DNA of 64,000 nucleotides from Mucilaginibacter sp. OK268 (GCF_900103125.1 NZ_FNJV01000003.1:1-64000), one strand, 5' to 3'. Positions 23,184 to 31,378 are shown, counted from the stretch's first letter. Notes: a model not told the origin generated them from the letters alone. Translations and numbers: made by a program.

Positions 23184-23579
23184 TGGCCAATAACTAAGTC
23201 TTTTTACACTGTTTTCTACTAAAAATTGTTAAAATAATAGGTTTAAAAAGTTTTCTTCCAACCGTTTGTTAAGTCATTCGATCAGTAATAGGACGGATAT
23301 CCCTCCTATCCTTTTGGCAATATTCATCTTGATACGCAGTGAATAAAAAAAGTATATAAATAATAATTTTAGTAAGTTTTTTGATTAAAACAATTTAATT
23401 AAATTAAAAAAGGTTACTTATTTAAATATTCATGCACAAAACAATCTCAATAACCTGATTATTGTCACTTTTTGAGTAAAGTGTACCTTTTTTGATTTAT
23501 TTATGTCTATTTTAACTTAAAACTATACTTAAATCAATCAAAATTAACTATTTTTGAATCAAAATATCACCAGCAGGAA

Positions 23580-24659
23580 ATGGCCTTCAACTATCAGCGC
23601 ATCATTATCAAAATAGGCTCTAACGTTTTTACCCAGGAAAATGGCTTACCCAACCTGCAACGGATAGAACACCTGGTTGAGCAGATAGCGGCCATTAAAA
23701 AACAGGGCAAGGAAGTGATCCTGGTATCATCTGGAGCGGTAGCTTCCGGTCGTAGCCTCATAACCATTTCCGAAAAATACGATGCCATTGCAGCAAGGCA
23801 GTTATTGGCTTCTATAGGACAGGTAAAGCTGATCAATACTTATTCCAGTCTTTTTGAGCGTTTTGATATCCTTTGCTCGCAGGTACTGGTCACCAAAGAA
23901 GATTTCAGGGACAGGATGCACTACCTGAACATGAAAAACTGCCTGGAACTGTTATTACAGCATCAAGTGATACCCGTTGTGAATGAAAATGACGTGGTAT
24001 CAGTAACAGAACTCATGTTTACAGATAATGACGAGCTTGCCGGCCTTATCGCTTCCATGCTGAATGCCGAGGCGCTTATCGTACTGACCAATGTTGATGG
24101 TATATATAATGGCAATCCCAGCGCACCGGGATCTGCTGTAATCGAAGAAGTTAATGGTTCTGTGGTTGATTTCGCCGAGTTTGTTACCTCGGGCCGGTCG
24201 CAATTTGGCCGTGGTGGCATGATCACCAAATCAACCATGTCACAAAAAACGGCGCAACTTGGCATAGCCGTACATATAGCTAATGGGACACGGGAAAATA
24301 TATTGACCGATGTGTTGGAAAACAAGGTGATACATACCCGTTTTATCCCTACTAAAAAAGCATCCGGCAAAAAAAAATGGATAGCCCATTCCGAAAAATC
24401 GGCTACAGGTGTTGTACAGGTTAACGAAGGTGCCAGGACCGCCTTAGTATCCAGCAAAGCCACCAGTTTATTGCCGGTAGGTATTGTTAAAGTGGTAAGC
24501 GACTTTAAAAAGGGCGATATCATTAAACTGATTGACGAAAAAAACAAACAAGTAGGCTTAGGCATAGCCGAATATGGGGCCGATAAAGCCCGGGAGCGTG
24601 TTGGGCAGAAAAACCAAAAGCCACTGGTGCATTATGATTATCTTTATTTACAGGGTTAA
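23580..24659 (+). CDS. proB: Glutamate 5-kinase
   Basis: 359 residues; phosphorylates glutamate with ATP in the first step of proline synthesis. The amino-acid kinase domain shows [35 protein letters not shown] and [12 protein letters not shown], then [19 protein letters not shown]-terminal PUA domain follows ([15 protein letters not shown] to about residue 350), as in full-length ProB. It is followed by proA after five bases, so the two are one operon. Confidence 0.95.
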   Translation: MAFNYQRIIIKIGSNVFTQENGLPNLQRIEHLVEQIAAIKKQGKEVILVSSGAVASGRSLITISEKYDAIAARQLLASIGQVKLINTYSSLFERFDILCSQVLVTKEDFRDRMHYLNMKNCLELLLQHQVIPVVNENDVVSVTELMFTDNDELAGLIASMLNAEALIVLTNVDGIYNGNPSAPGSAVIEEVNGSVVDFAEFVTSGRSQFGRGGMITKSTMSQKTAQLGIAVHIANGTRENILTDVLENKVIHTRFIPTKKASGKKKWIAHSEKSATGVVQVNEGARTALVSSKATSLLPVGIVKVVSDFKKGDIIKLIDEKNKQVGLGIAEYGADKARERVGQKNQKPLVHYDYLYLQG

Positions 24660-24664
24660 CAGCA

Positions 24665-25912
24665 ATGGAATACGATAACTACTTTAAAAACGCACTTGTT
24701 GCAGGCAGAAAACCTACGCTTGCCCCTGCCCTGATTAACCAGGTACTGCAGGATGTAGCAGCTGAAGTCATTGCTCAAACTGGTTATCTGCTGGCCGAAA
24801 ATCAAAAAGATCTTGACCGAATGGATGGCGCCGATCCTAAATATGACCGGCTGAAGCTTACTGCGGCCCGCATCGAAGCCATAGCCGGTGATATGGTGAA
24901 TGTGGCCCTTTTAGATAGTCCGCTGGGTAAACAACTTTCCAAAACCAATATGCCCAATGGCTTGTCCATTACAAAGGTCAGGGTTCCCCTGGGGGTTGTA
25001 GGGGTTATCTACGAAGCCAGGCCCAATGTTACGTTTGATGTATTTGCCCTTTGTTTTAAAACCGGCAACATCAGCATTTTAAAGGGCGGCAGCGATGCAG
25101 ATTCCTCTAACCGAGCCATTATCTCGGTTATTCATAAAATATTGCGTAAACACCAGTTAGATACCGATATTGTGACTTTACTGCCTGCTGATCGTGAAGC
25201 TACCGCTGCGCTTTTAAATGCAGTTGGCTTTGTAGATGTGCTGATACCAAGAGGGAGCCAGTCGTTGATCAATTTTGTTCGTGATAACAGTAAAGTACCC
25301 GTAATTGAAACCGGGGCCGGAATTGTTCATACTTATTTTGATGAATCGGGCGACCTGGAAAAAGGCGCGCAAATTATAGCTAATGCCAAAACACGCCGGG
25401 TAAGCGTATGCAACGCGCTCGACTGTTTAATTATCCACTCATCGCGTATCCCTGATCTGCCGAGGCTTGCCCATATACTGAAGCAAAAACAAGTAGAGTT
25501 ATTTGCCGATGAAACCGCTTATACAGCGTTAAAGGGCAATTACCCCGACGATCTGCTGAATAAGGCAACACCGGAGCACTTCGGTACCGAGTTTTTATCC
25601 ATGAAAATGGCCATCAAAACGGTTGATGATTTTCAGCAGGCGCTTGAACATATTGCTGTAAATGGTTCAAAGCACAGTGAGGCCATTATTAGTGAAGATG
25701 CCGAACGTATAGCTACATTTTTAAATGATGTAGATGCAGCCGCGGTTTATGCCAATGTTTCAACCGCATTTACCGATGGCGCCCAATTTGGCCTTGGCGC
25801 CGAAATAGGTATCAGTACACAAAAACTACACGCCCGTGGCCCTATGGGGCTTGATGAATTAACCAGTTATAAATGGTTGGTGAAAGGCGATGGTCAAACC
25901 CGCAATCCATAA
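24665..25912 (+). CDS. proA: Glutamate-5-semialdehyde dehydrogenase (gamma-glutamyl phosphate reductase)
   Basis: 415 residues; NADPH-dependent second step of proline synthesis. ALDH-fold motifs are [28 protein letters not shown], and the catalytic cysteine in [13 protein letters not shown]. The end has [35 protein letters not shown] (read in parts). ATG lies five bases after the proB stop. It converges on the small transcription unit at 26001-26093 across a terminator. Confidence 0.95.
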   Translation: MEYDNYFKNALVAGRKPTLAPALINQVLQDVAAEVIAQTGYLLAENQKDLDRMDGADPKYDRLKLTAARIEAIAGDMVNVALLDSPLGKQLSKTNMPNGLSITKVRVPLGVVGVIYEARPNVTFDVFALCFKTGNISILKGGSDADSSNRAIISVIHKILRKHQLDTDIVTLLPADREATAALLNAVGFVDVLIPRGSQSLINFVRDNSKVPVIETGAGIVHTYFDESGDLEKGAQIIANAKTRRVSVCNALDCLIIHSSRIPDLPRLAHILKQKQVELFADETAYTALKGNYPDDLLNKATPEHFGTEFLSMKMAIKTVDDFQQALEHIAVNGSKHSEAIISEDAERIATFLNDVDAAAVYANVSTAFTDGAQFGLGAEIGISTQKLHARGPMGLDELTSYKWLVKGDGQTRNP

Positions 25913-25947
25913 TTATAAACCTAAATCCTATACCTTGTTGCAAAAAA

Positions 25948-25969
25948 AAGGTGCTTGAAAAAGCACCTT
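25948..25969. terminator. Bidirectional terminator, proA and small peptide gene
   Basis: AAGGTGCTT (25948-25956) and AAGCACCTT (25961-25969) form a perfect 9-bp stem with loop GAAA. The plus strand is followed by AAATTTTTCC and the minus strand by a run of T's (plus A-run 25942-25949). Confidence 0.85.
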
Positions 25970-26000
25970 AAATTTTTCCTCACTGGTTCGGTCTGTGTAG

Positions 26001-26093
26001 TTATTTAATCAGGTAATTTGCTATGGCAACAAAACAAATAATCACTAAAATCACTCCTTGCAGTTTTTGCTCTAATGTTAACTGGCTTATCAT
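26001..26093 (-). CDS. 30-residue single-span membrane peptide
   Basis: The ATG at 26093 opens MISQLTLEQKLQG, then VILVIICFVAIANYLIK and TAA. A short polar amphipathic start precedes one hydrophobic span of about 15 residues and a terminal lysine. It has an exact -7 box (TAAATTTG, 26115-26122) about 22 bases upstream and a strong terminator 31 bases downstream, so it is a complete monocistronic unit. Function is unknown; a small regulatory membrane protein or a type I toxin-like peptide are options. Confidence 0.55.
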   Translation of the reverse strand: MISQLTLEQKLQGVILVIICFVAIANYLIK

Positions 26094-26114
26094 CTTAAAT
26101 TAATTAGGGTATAG

Positions 26115-26122
26115 CAAATTTA
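26115..26122 (-). promoter_or_regulatory. -7 promoter box for the 30-residue peptide gene
   Basis: TAAATTTG on the minus strand, exact TAnnTTTG, with the ATG 21 bases downstream. Confidence 0.55.
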
Positions 26123-26480
26123 AAATGTAAACCTGATGTTACAAGAGCGTAATACACTTTTGCATTTTTTTTAACAAAAAACTTACATACTTTTTACAAT
26201 GGTCAATTGCACATTTATTCGTTAAAATAATCGCAAAAAAATGCATGCCCTGTTAAAATTTGTGTAGAGACTACACACCGTTTTTATGTTAAATTTTATG
26301 CTTTATGATTAATTAAAATGCGTTTTTTAGCTGATTTTTTGAATTGTGTATTTTTTTTGTTTTTAAAACTTATAGGAATATGCACATCAAACTATTAATC
26401 ATTAAGCTGTAATTTTTTTGTATCATCCCTAATCAATGTTATATGTATTTAATGTATAAAAGCTTTATATGATATATTTA

Positions 26481-26501
26481 ATCTATTGATAATCAATAGA
26501 T
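26481..26501. promoter_or_regulatory. 21-base dyad ATCTATTGAT-A-ATCAATAGAT
   Basis: Perfect 10-bp arms around one base, 25 bases left of the GC-rich boundary sequence. It could be an operator or recombinase site; no owner is evident. Confidence 0.4.
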
Positions 26502-26525
26502 ATTAATTTATAGTTAATACAGGGG

Positions 26526-26539
26526 TACCCGTTGGCGGA
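26526..26539 (-). repeat. 14-bp GC-rich sequence, left inverted copy
   Basis: Plus strand TACCCGTTGGCGGA, that is TCCGCCAACGGGTA on the minus strand. The same 14-mer lies on the plus strand at 32367-32380, enclosing the accessory region. Confidence 0.5.
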
Positions 26540-26704
26540 GATACTTTCTTTTAAAGCAAAACCTCCCGAAAATACTCTTCGAACTATTGTTTCCAACCAT
26601 TTTTGCTTCGTAAATCAACCCACTTAGACCTGATTTCTTAGTTAATTTAAAAGATACAAAGTTTTCTTTACAGGTTAGAAAAAGGCTGCCGCCAGATCAC
26701 TCGA

Positions 26705-27625
26705 TTACAATAAGGCGTACTGCACCTGCCCTATCGGCTTGCCGCCACATTTGTTAATGTATTGCAATAGTGTTATGGTGCACAGCTTCGAGTAAAGACG
26801 TGTTAGATATCCCCTAATTGTCTTTGTAAAGTTACGCTGGATATTGAATTGGACATTTAACTGCGAAAAGAGGGTTTCTATCTTTTTCCTTACTTTTCCG
26901 TAAATGAATGGCTTTTGATTCTTTTGGTTTTTCTTAGGAGGTGTTTCCAGATGTACGTTATAATCATTCAGTAATTCTTGTTTCCTCCCCTTACTTATGT
27001 AACCTTTATCTCCTACTATTCTGCATCCTCTAAAATCCTCACCGATATCATCCAAGTAATGAATGTCATGTATTGTGGGATCAGCAACTTTAAAAGCTTT
27101 TACAACACCTTCGCCAGTACAAACGATATTTAGCTTTAAACCATAGTACCATTCATCTTGCGATGCGCACCATGCTCTTTGGGGTACCAAGTTAGCATCA
27201 TCTCTGCAAATTGTACTGCGATGCTGTCTTGCTATTTTACATATTCTTAATGGCATAGAGTCAATCACATAGATATCTTGGGTTTTGCGTGTTTTATTCA
27301 TCTTGCCACTTATTATGTTTCTAACCTGATTAATCTCATTTGCTAATCTTTTACGCCTATCATTGTATTGTCTTCTGCTTAATAAATGGGGAAAACAGCC
27401 TTTATAATCAGACTTTAAAGATGCAAACAAGTAATTCTCACTATTCAATCCTAAAAAGTCAGCAGTTAGGCTTAGAGTTACGACATCAGTATCTGTGAAT
27501 CTATGTTTTGGGCCGGGACGGAGTCTGGCTTTAAGCAAAAAGGGATGTTCCCCTAAAACTTCTTTTAGAGTGCAATTTATTTTATCAAATGTATTCTTGA
27601 TATGATGCACTGGAAATTTTGCCAA
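26705..27625 (-). CDS. IS982-family transposase
   Basis: 306 residues, full length. The N-terminal part has DTDVVTLSLTADFLGLNSEN. The DDE catalytic domain shows YVIDSMPLRICK (first Asp), CRIVGDKGYISKGRK (second Asp) and VRKKIETLFSQLN (Glu), typical of IS982. The frame is intact and so may be active. I could not fix the terminal inverted repeats; only ACAAAGT (left) and the inverted GCAAAGT (right) resemble each other. The flanks carry short protein-like fragments on the same strand, suggesting insertion into an already decayed region. Confidence 0.9.
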   Translation of the reverse strand: MAKFPVHHIKNTFDKINCTLKEVLGEHPFLLKARLRPGPKHRFTDTDVVTLSLTADFLGLNSENYLFASLKSDYKGCFPHLLSRRQYNDRRKRLANEINQVRNIISGKMNKTRKTQDIYVIDSMPLRICKIARQHRSTICRDDANLVPQRAWCASQDEWYYGLKLNIVCTGEGVVKAFKVADPTIHDIHYLDDIGEDFRGCRIVGDKGYISKGRKQELLNDYNVHLETPPKKNQKNQKPFIYGKVRKKIETLFSQLNVQFNIQRNFTKTIRGYLTRLYSKLCTITLLQYINKCGGKPIGQVQYALL

Positions 27626-27666
27626 TAGCCAAAACTTTCCTTACTTTGCACGTGAGGAAAATATGG

Positions 27667-27833
27667 TTAACGCTTTGTTTTTCTTCTAAAAGCCCCCTCG
27701 GTCTCCAAACTTGATGGGGCTTTTAGTTTTGTTAATAAATTTACTTTTCTGGCAATCTCATCTATTGCCAGCTCTCCTGTTATACTCCGCTTTACATAGT
27801 TTATCCCATCTATATTATTATAAATGCCGTTTC
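27667..27833 (-). pseudogene. Possible gene remnant right of IS982
   Basis: A minus-strand frame without a start codon reads NGIYNNIDGINYVKRSIT, then GELAIDEIARKVNLL, and stops at 27667-27669. Composition is protein-like, but a stop lies just upstream and no family is recognised. It overlaps the hairpin at 27686-27726. Confidence 0.3.
27686..27726. terminator. Hairpin with long loop, possible terminator
   Basis: CTAAAAGCCCC (27686-27696) pairs perfectly with GGGGCTTTTAG (27716-27726) across a 19-base loop, followed by TTTTG on the plus strand. It lies in the gene-free stretch 27626-27969, whose remaining sequence shows only the remnant above and the palindrome at 27935. Confidence 0.55.
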
Positions 27834-27934
27834 AACCTAAAAAATGTATTATTGTTTTACAAAACAGAATAATATTTCACTTATTGACAAAACATCTATA
27901 AATAAAAATATTAATTAGAATTTTGCAGAATATT

Positions 27935-27950
27935 ATTTCTAATTAGAAAT
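27935..27950. promoter_or_regulatory. 16-bp perfect palindrome ATTTCTAATTAGAAAT
   Basis: It lies 50 bases upstream of the next ATG. A related half, TTAATTAGAATTTTG, starts 25 bases earlier and may contain the -7 region. Likely operator of the following small gene. Confidence 0.45.
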
Positions 27951-27999
27951 TTTCTGAAGAAAGAAAACAATGTTTTTCCTTTTGAGGGTATTTATAGAA

Positions 28000-28311
28000 A
28001 TGAAAGATACTGTGACTTGGACACGTGAAAATGATGCTTATTATGACTGTGGAATAAAGCCTATTCCAGAACTTAATTATAGCGAACATGAAAATATTAT
28101 CAATTTAATGCATACAAAACATGCTATCAAATTTGATATTGCTTCTGAAAGGGAATTATTGATGAATCCTGATATTTCAGAAAAAGAGAAATTGCGAATT
28201 TTAGTGGAAAAGTGTAATCAGTCAATTAGAGAAACTAACCAAATAATGTATATAATTGGAAGAGTAAAAAGGTCAGATTGGTATAATGAGATACCTAACC
28301 TTTATCTATAA
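28000..28311 (+). CDS. Hypothetical protein, accessory region
   Basis: 103 residues from the second ATG (MKDTVTWTRENDAYYDCG); the frame is open from 27970, which would add a hydrophobic MFFLLRVFIE. I prefer 28000 because the body is soluble: charged, with a helical middle (SEKEKLRILVEKCNQSIRETNQ) and no signal. No family is recognised. It is strongly AT-rich compared with the core genes. The 3' end overlaps the convergent gene's end by 17 bases, and a 16-bp palindrome lies upstream. Confidence 0.55.
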   Translation: MKDTVTWTRENDAYYDCGIKPIPELNYSEHENIINLMHTKHAIKFDIASERELLMNPDISEKEKLRILVEKCNQSIRETNQIMYIIGRVKRSDWYNEIPNLYL

Positions 28312-28606
28312 TATATAGGTATATTGGATTTTTGGATGGTTTTCCTCTTCCTTGGATGATAGTTCCGCCATCTTGCATTTCAAGGCCTAATAGCCTTTTA
28401 CGCAAATCCTCGATTTGAGACGTACTAATAATCTTGCTTTTGTGAACTTCTCTATGTGTTTTACCGATTTTTAGATTATTGGAATCAGAAATAATGACAA
28501 AGAAATTTTTATTTGCTTTATGTTTGGTAAGAATATCGTTGTATTCTTTATCAACTGAAAATCCATGGTCTGTAACAACCCCAATTGTCATATCTCGTTG
28601 CTCCAT
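28295..28606 (-). CDS. Hypothetical protein paired with XRE regulator
   Basis: 103 residues, soluble, mixed alpha/beta (MTIGVVTDHGFSVDKEYND, FFVIISDSNNLKIGKTHREV, IEDLRKRLLGLEM). No family recognised. Its ATG is four bases after the stop of the XRE regulator gene, so the two form an operon. A regulator/effector or toxin-antitoxin-like arrangement is possible but not supported by a recognised toxin fold. Confidence 0.6.
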   Translation of the reverse strand: MEQRDMTIGVVTDHGFSVDKEYNDILTKHKANKNFFVIISDSNNLKIGKTHREVHKSKIISTSQIEDLRKRLLGLEMQDGGTIIQGRGKPSKNPIYLYIIDKG

Positions 28607-28609
28607 AAC

Positions 28610-28834
28610 TTACTTCTCTAAAAGTTTACTTGGTTCTACTTCCAATGCTCTTGCCAGTGCAAAGACAACTGATATGCTTGTATTAAGTAATTCTCGTTCA
28701 ATTCTACTCACCTGACTGTACTCAATTCCAGCATGATTTGCCAAGGCCTCTTGAGATAAATTCTTAGCAATCCTGTACCTCCTTACATTACTTGCAAGGA
28801 TCGCTATGGCTGATATATCTCTAAGCTGTGGCAC
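28610..28834 (-). CDS. XRE-family HTH regulator
   Basis: 74 residues, essentially one Cro/C1-type helix-turn-helix: LASNVRRYRIAKNLSQEALANHAG, with EYSQVSRIERELLNTSI as the recognition part and LARALEVEPSKLL closing the domain. The start is a GTG at 28834; no ATG is available in frame, so the exact start is uncertain. A 22-bp perfect palindrome just upstream is the likely operator for this small self-regulating protein, which also faces the divergent secreted-protein gene. Confidence 0.85.
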   Translation of the reverse strand: MPQLRDISAIAILASNVRRYRIAKNLSQEALANHAGIEYSQVSRIERELLNTSISVVFALARALEVEPSKLLEK

Positions 28835-28865
28835 ATTCCAAAGCTTACTTTAATTTTCATTTTGA

Positions 28866-28887
28866 ATTAAGGCAAATTTGCCTTAAT
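28866..28887. promoter_or_regulatory. 22-bp perfect palindrome, likely XRE operator
   Basis: ATTAAGGCAAA is followed by its exact complement TTTGCCTTAAT. A third half-site, GTGCCTTAT, follows at about 28902. It lies midway between the divergent XRE gene (start 28834) and the secreted-protein gene (start 28916). Confidence 0.65.
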
Positions 28888-28915
28888 ATTGCTTTAATAA
28901 TGTGCCTTATCATAT

Positions 28916-29746
28916 ATGAAAAAATACCTGTTGATAATCTTACTATTGTTTCTCAGTTACTCATCCTACAGCCAAATCAAAAGAATAGAAGACTTACTAA
29001 ACTCACAAGAGTATCAAGTAATCAATGATATGAGGGAAAGAGGTTATCACCTGGACAGAAAGCTTAGTAATTCTGAAAGTAGGCAGTTTGTATTTATCTC
29101 AAATACAGATTTGAGTGATCGGGTTTTCTTCGCCTATTTCGAAAATAGTTTGGTTCGCCTACTTACAATTTACCCTCCCACAAAAGATCACTTTAATAAT
29201 TATGTCAAGTCAATAAAGGAAAACGGACTCTATAAGTACAATGCGGGTGTAAAGAGTTACATCAAAATAGAACCCCATAAACAAATTGTGATAACCCCGT
29301 ATGAAAAAGACGGTACACAACCATATTCGATAATGGTTATGCCCACTTATATCGAAAAGAAGTCTGATAAAAAGGAATTGGCAAAAATGGATGGTCATTA
29401 TAGAATTATGAATGGGCTTAATTCTGATGACGAAAATTCATTCATACTTAAAAATGGTGAAGCTACGTTAAATCTATTTGGTCAAACGTTTATAGATGTG
29501 ACACTAAACAAAACCTCCGAAAATAATTACAGCCTATATTTTGCTGGAGTATCGGAGTCCAATGCCATTAAACCTCAAGATGAAGCCAAATATTCAAAAA
29601 CTATACCTATTGCTACAATTAGCGTTAAGGGCACCTCTATTCTTTTTCGCTGGCTTGGACTATATCGTTCTTCCACACAAAAAAGATATTTCACTGAATT
29701 AAATGAGGCTCCAGCGAATAAGGAATATGTCTTGAAGAAAAGCTAA
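28916..29746 (+). CDS. Secreted hypothetical protein
   Basis: 276 residues with a clear signal peptide (MKKYLLIILLLFLSYSSYSQ). The mature part is mixed alpha/beta, first a region around QEYQVINDMRERGYHLDRKLS, later beta-rich (NGEATLNLFGQTFIDVTLNK). No family recognised. It is AT-rich like its neighbours and divergent from the XRE regulator across the palindrome, so probably under its control. Confidence 0.7.
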   Translation: MKKYLLIILLLFLSYSSYSQIKRIEDLLNSQEYQVINDMRERGYHLDRKLSNSESRQFVFISNTDLSDRVFFAYFENSLVRLLTIYPPTKDHFNNYVKSIKENGLYKYNAGVKSYIKIEPHKQIVITPYEKDGTQPYSIMVMPTYIEKKSDKKELAKMDGHYRIMNGLNSDDENSFILKNGEATLNLFGQTFIDVTLNKTSENNYSLYFAGVSESNAIKPQDEAKYSKTIPIATISVKGTSILFRWLGLYRSSTQKRYFTELNEAPANKEYVLKKS

Positions 29747-29938
29747 ATAGGAGAATATGAAAAAACAGACAGCATGATGAATTATACCAGTTTAAGGTTA
29801 GAGACCTACGGCACGAACTAATTTCTTGCTGTTTAAAAAATAAACGGCATAGCAAATTAACTTACATCTTAGGAAATGACCTATAGCAAGATTTAATCTA
29901 TGTCGTTTTATTCAACAGCTTGTTAAGAACAAAATATT
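29747..29938 (+). ncRNA. IS110 left-end region, bridge RNA candidate
   Basis: The 192 bases before the IS110-family transposase hold no gene but are structured. AAACGGCATAG (29842-29852) pairs with CTATGTCGTTT (29898-29908), 11 pairs with one G-U; inside, ATTAACTT faces AAGATTTAAT with a bulge, leaving a loop with GGAAATGACC. IS110 elements of the IS110 group encode their guide (bridge) RNA in this position. Ends of the RNA cannot be placed from sequence alone. Confidence 0.45.
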
Positions 29939-30991
29939 ATGCTTGTACCCAAAACAAAAACTTATACTTATTTCATAGGTATTGACATCTCTCGTAATGA
30001 ACTTGACTTCGCTGTAATGCAGGGAAACGATTTTCTTTTTCATAGAGAAATTAAAAATACGATTGATGATATTCAGACTTTAGTAACTGAACTAAAGCAA
30101 CTACCAAAATTTACTACAAGCAAGGCTATATTTGGTATGGAGCAAACAGGTTATTACACCAATCATTTACTTAATTACTTAAAGAAAATCAGGGCAAATA
30201 TTGTTCTTGAAAATGCGTTGCATATTAGAATGTCGATGGGGAATATTCGTGGCAAGTATGATAAAATTGATGCTATACGTATCGCTCAATATGTTTATAA
30301 AAATCGAGACAATGTTAAATTCTATGTGCCTAAAAGAATGGTTATTCAAAAGTTAGTCCATTTGTCCTCTCTTAGAAGTAGATTAATAAGCACCAGTAAA
30401 GCCTTAGAAACCCCAATAAAAGAACAAACTGAATTTATAAATAAGGGAATCAATAAGCAAACATCAGGATTGTGTAAGGATAGTATAAAAGCACTTAAAA
30501 CCGATATAACAAGAATAGATGAAAGTATTTTGGAAGTAATTAATGAAGATGAGGTTATAAAACGTTTGTTTACAATTATTACATCTATTCCAAGTATCGG
30601 CAGAGTTACTGCTATTCAAATTATAATATCTACGAACGAGTTTAGGGACATTTCCGACCCTAAGAAGTTCGCCTGTTATGCAGGAGTAGCACCCTTCAAA
30701 AGAGAATCAGGCCTATTTACAACAAAGGCTAAAATATCACCTATAGCAAACAAAAAAGTTAAAGCTTTATTGCATACATGTGCGGTTGGGTCTATTAGAT
30801 ATTTTCCTGAAATAAAGGAATATTATAAAAGAAAAACAGAGATAGAAGGTAAACCCAAGATGGCGGTATTAAATGCGATAAGAAATAAGTTGATATTAAG
30901 GGTTTTTGCTTGTGTGAATCAAGATAGGTGTTTCGAAAAGGAATATATAAGACCAGCAGATGAATTACGGCCAATCCATAATCTTTTATAA
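29939..30991 (+). CDS. IS110-family DEDD transposase
   Basis: 350 residues. The RuvC-like DEDD domain begins YFIGIDISRNELDFAV with Asp in GIDIS, then FGMEQTGYYTNHL (Glu) and KYDKIDAIRIAQY (Asp pair). The C-terminal Transposase_20 domain has ITSIPSIGRVTAIQIIIST and FACYAGVAPFKRESG, with the conserved serine region. The frame is intact. The elements move as circles guided by a bridge RNA and lack normal terminal repeats; the downstream hairpin (31002-31071) may close its transcript. Confidence 0.92.
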   Translation: MLVPKTKTYTYFIGIDISRNELDFAVMQGNDFLFHREIKNTIDDIQTLVTELKQLPKFTTSKAIFGMEQTGYYTNHLLNYLKKIRANIVLENALHIRMSMGNIRGKYDKIDAIRIAQYVYKNRDNVKFYVPKRMVIQKLVHLSSLRSRLISTSKALETPIKEQTEFINKGINKQTSGLCKDSIKALKTDITRIDESILEVINEDEVIKRLFTIITSIPSIGRVTAIQIIISTNEFRDISDPKKFACYAGVAPFKRESGLFTTKAKISPIANKKVKALLHTCAVGSIRYFPEIKEYYKRKTEIEGKPKMAVLNAIRNKLILRVFACVNQDRCFEKEYIRPADELRPIHNLL

Positions 30992-31001
30992 ATGATATAA
31001 G

Positions 31002-31071
31002 CAGCGAGAAGGAATTAAAACATTTCAAAGTTTTCAGGCTTATTTGGTGAAATAATTACTCGCTGTTTTTT
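31002..31071 (+). terminator. Long hairpin with U-run after IS110 transposase
   Basis: CAGCGAG (31002-31008) pairs with CTCGCTG (31059-31065), followed by TTTTTT. The 50-base interior is mostly unpaired, so this may be an element-end structure rather than a terminator. The right arm resembles TTTCTTGCTGTTT in the left-end region (29822-29834). Confidence 0.4.
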
Positions 31072-31082
31072 AAGATAATAAA

Positions 31083-31105
31083 GCCTCTCGTTATTTGCGA
31101 GAGGC
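31083..31105 (-). terminator. Terminator of the small SANT-like gene
   Basis: GCCTCTCG (31083-31090) and CGAGAGGC (31098-31105) form an 8-bp stem, 7-base loop, followed on the minus strand by TTTATTATC. Confidence 0.65.
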
Positions 31106-31140
31106 AGTTAATTAAATACCATAAATTTCAGATTAAAAGG

Positions 31141-31347
31141 TTACTTTTTCTTCGTGCCGTAAGGCGATTGATTCGTTGGCTTCAAAGAAATGTTATTGCT
31201 TGAAGCGATACCATAAATAGAAGATTCAGTCCTACCAGTTTTCAATCCAATTATTCTTGTTGGAGTATTATGGGAGGCTAAATCTTTAACCTGTTTGACT
31301 ACCGCTGGAGTAATCAGTTTACCATGATTTGCAGGAGTTTTACTCAT
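31141..31347 (-). CDS. Small SANT/homeodomain-like protein ending in SPYGTKKK
   Basis: 68 residues from MSKTPANHGK. The middle (TPAVVKQVKDLASHNTPTRIIG, LKTGRTESSIYG) resembles a Myb/SANT helix-turn-helix, and the LKPTNQSPYGTKKK tail is shared with many small proteins of Bacteroidota and Proteobacteria as I remember them. An upstream ATG (31371) is rejected: it would leave no leader after the -7 box at 31379-31386, and a small inverted repeat lies in between. Role unknown, perhaps DNA binding. Confidence 0.7.
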   Translation of the reverse strand: MSKTPANHGKLITPAVVKQVKDLASHNTPTRIIGLKTGRTESSIYGIASSNNISLKPTNQSPYGTKKK

Positions 31348-31355
31348 TGTTTTTG

Positions 31356-31375
31356 TGCAGTGATATGACACTGCA
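31356..31375. promoter_or_regulatory. Inverted repeat in the leader of the SANT-like gene
   Basis: TGCAGTG (31356-31362) and CACTGCA (31369-31375), spacer of six. It lies between the -7 box and the chosen ATG, a good place for an operator or a leader hairpin. Confidence 0.4.
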
Positions 31376-31378
31376 TAA

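Larger units (their letters stand above)
22744..23579. other. 836-base gene-free region between the TonB receptor and proB
   Basis: No gene-length frame. It holds the receptor promoter, a promoter followed by a strong GC-rich hairpin (22985-23040), and an array of GTTAAAA words spaced 10-11 bases (23134-23183). Closer to proB are a weak hairpin CACTTT/AAAGTG (about 23466-23483) and an eight-codon frame (ATG at about 23431) with no Pro codons. No proB -7 box is convincing. Confidence 0.6.
26123..26704. other. AT-rich gene-free stretch left of IS982
   Basis: Very AT-rich, with many T-runs. It contains TGTGTAG-AGA-CTACACA (26261-26277), directly followed by CCG and TTTTT, which could be a small terminator. 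It also holds a 21-base dyad (26481-26501) and the GC-rich 14-mer TACCCGTTGGCGGA (26526-26539). On the minus strand an open frame without start (about 26690 to a TAA at 26517-26519) ends FKRKYLRQRVPLY; it may be a gene remnant. Confidence 0.5.

Noticed and set aside
23431..23457. Eight-codon frame before proB as a proline leader peptide
   Set aside because: No proline codons and only a weak hairpin after it.
23963..24565. 200-codon minus-strand frame inside proB
   Set aside because: Long, but it follows the codon pattern of proB on the opposite strand and has Ser/Leu-rich shadow composition; no gene evidence.
26640..27670. Exact ends and target duplication of the IS982 element
   Set aside because: Only short similarity (ACAAAGT and GCAAAGT) between flanks; not enough to place inverted repeats.
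28828..29028. Plus-strand frame across the XRE palindrome
   Set aside because: It overlaps the operator and the signal-peptide start of the real gene in another frame.
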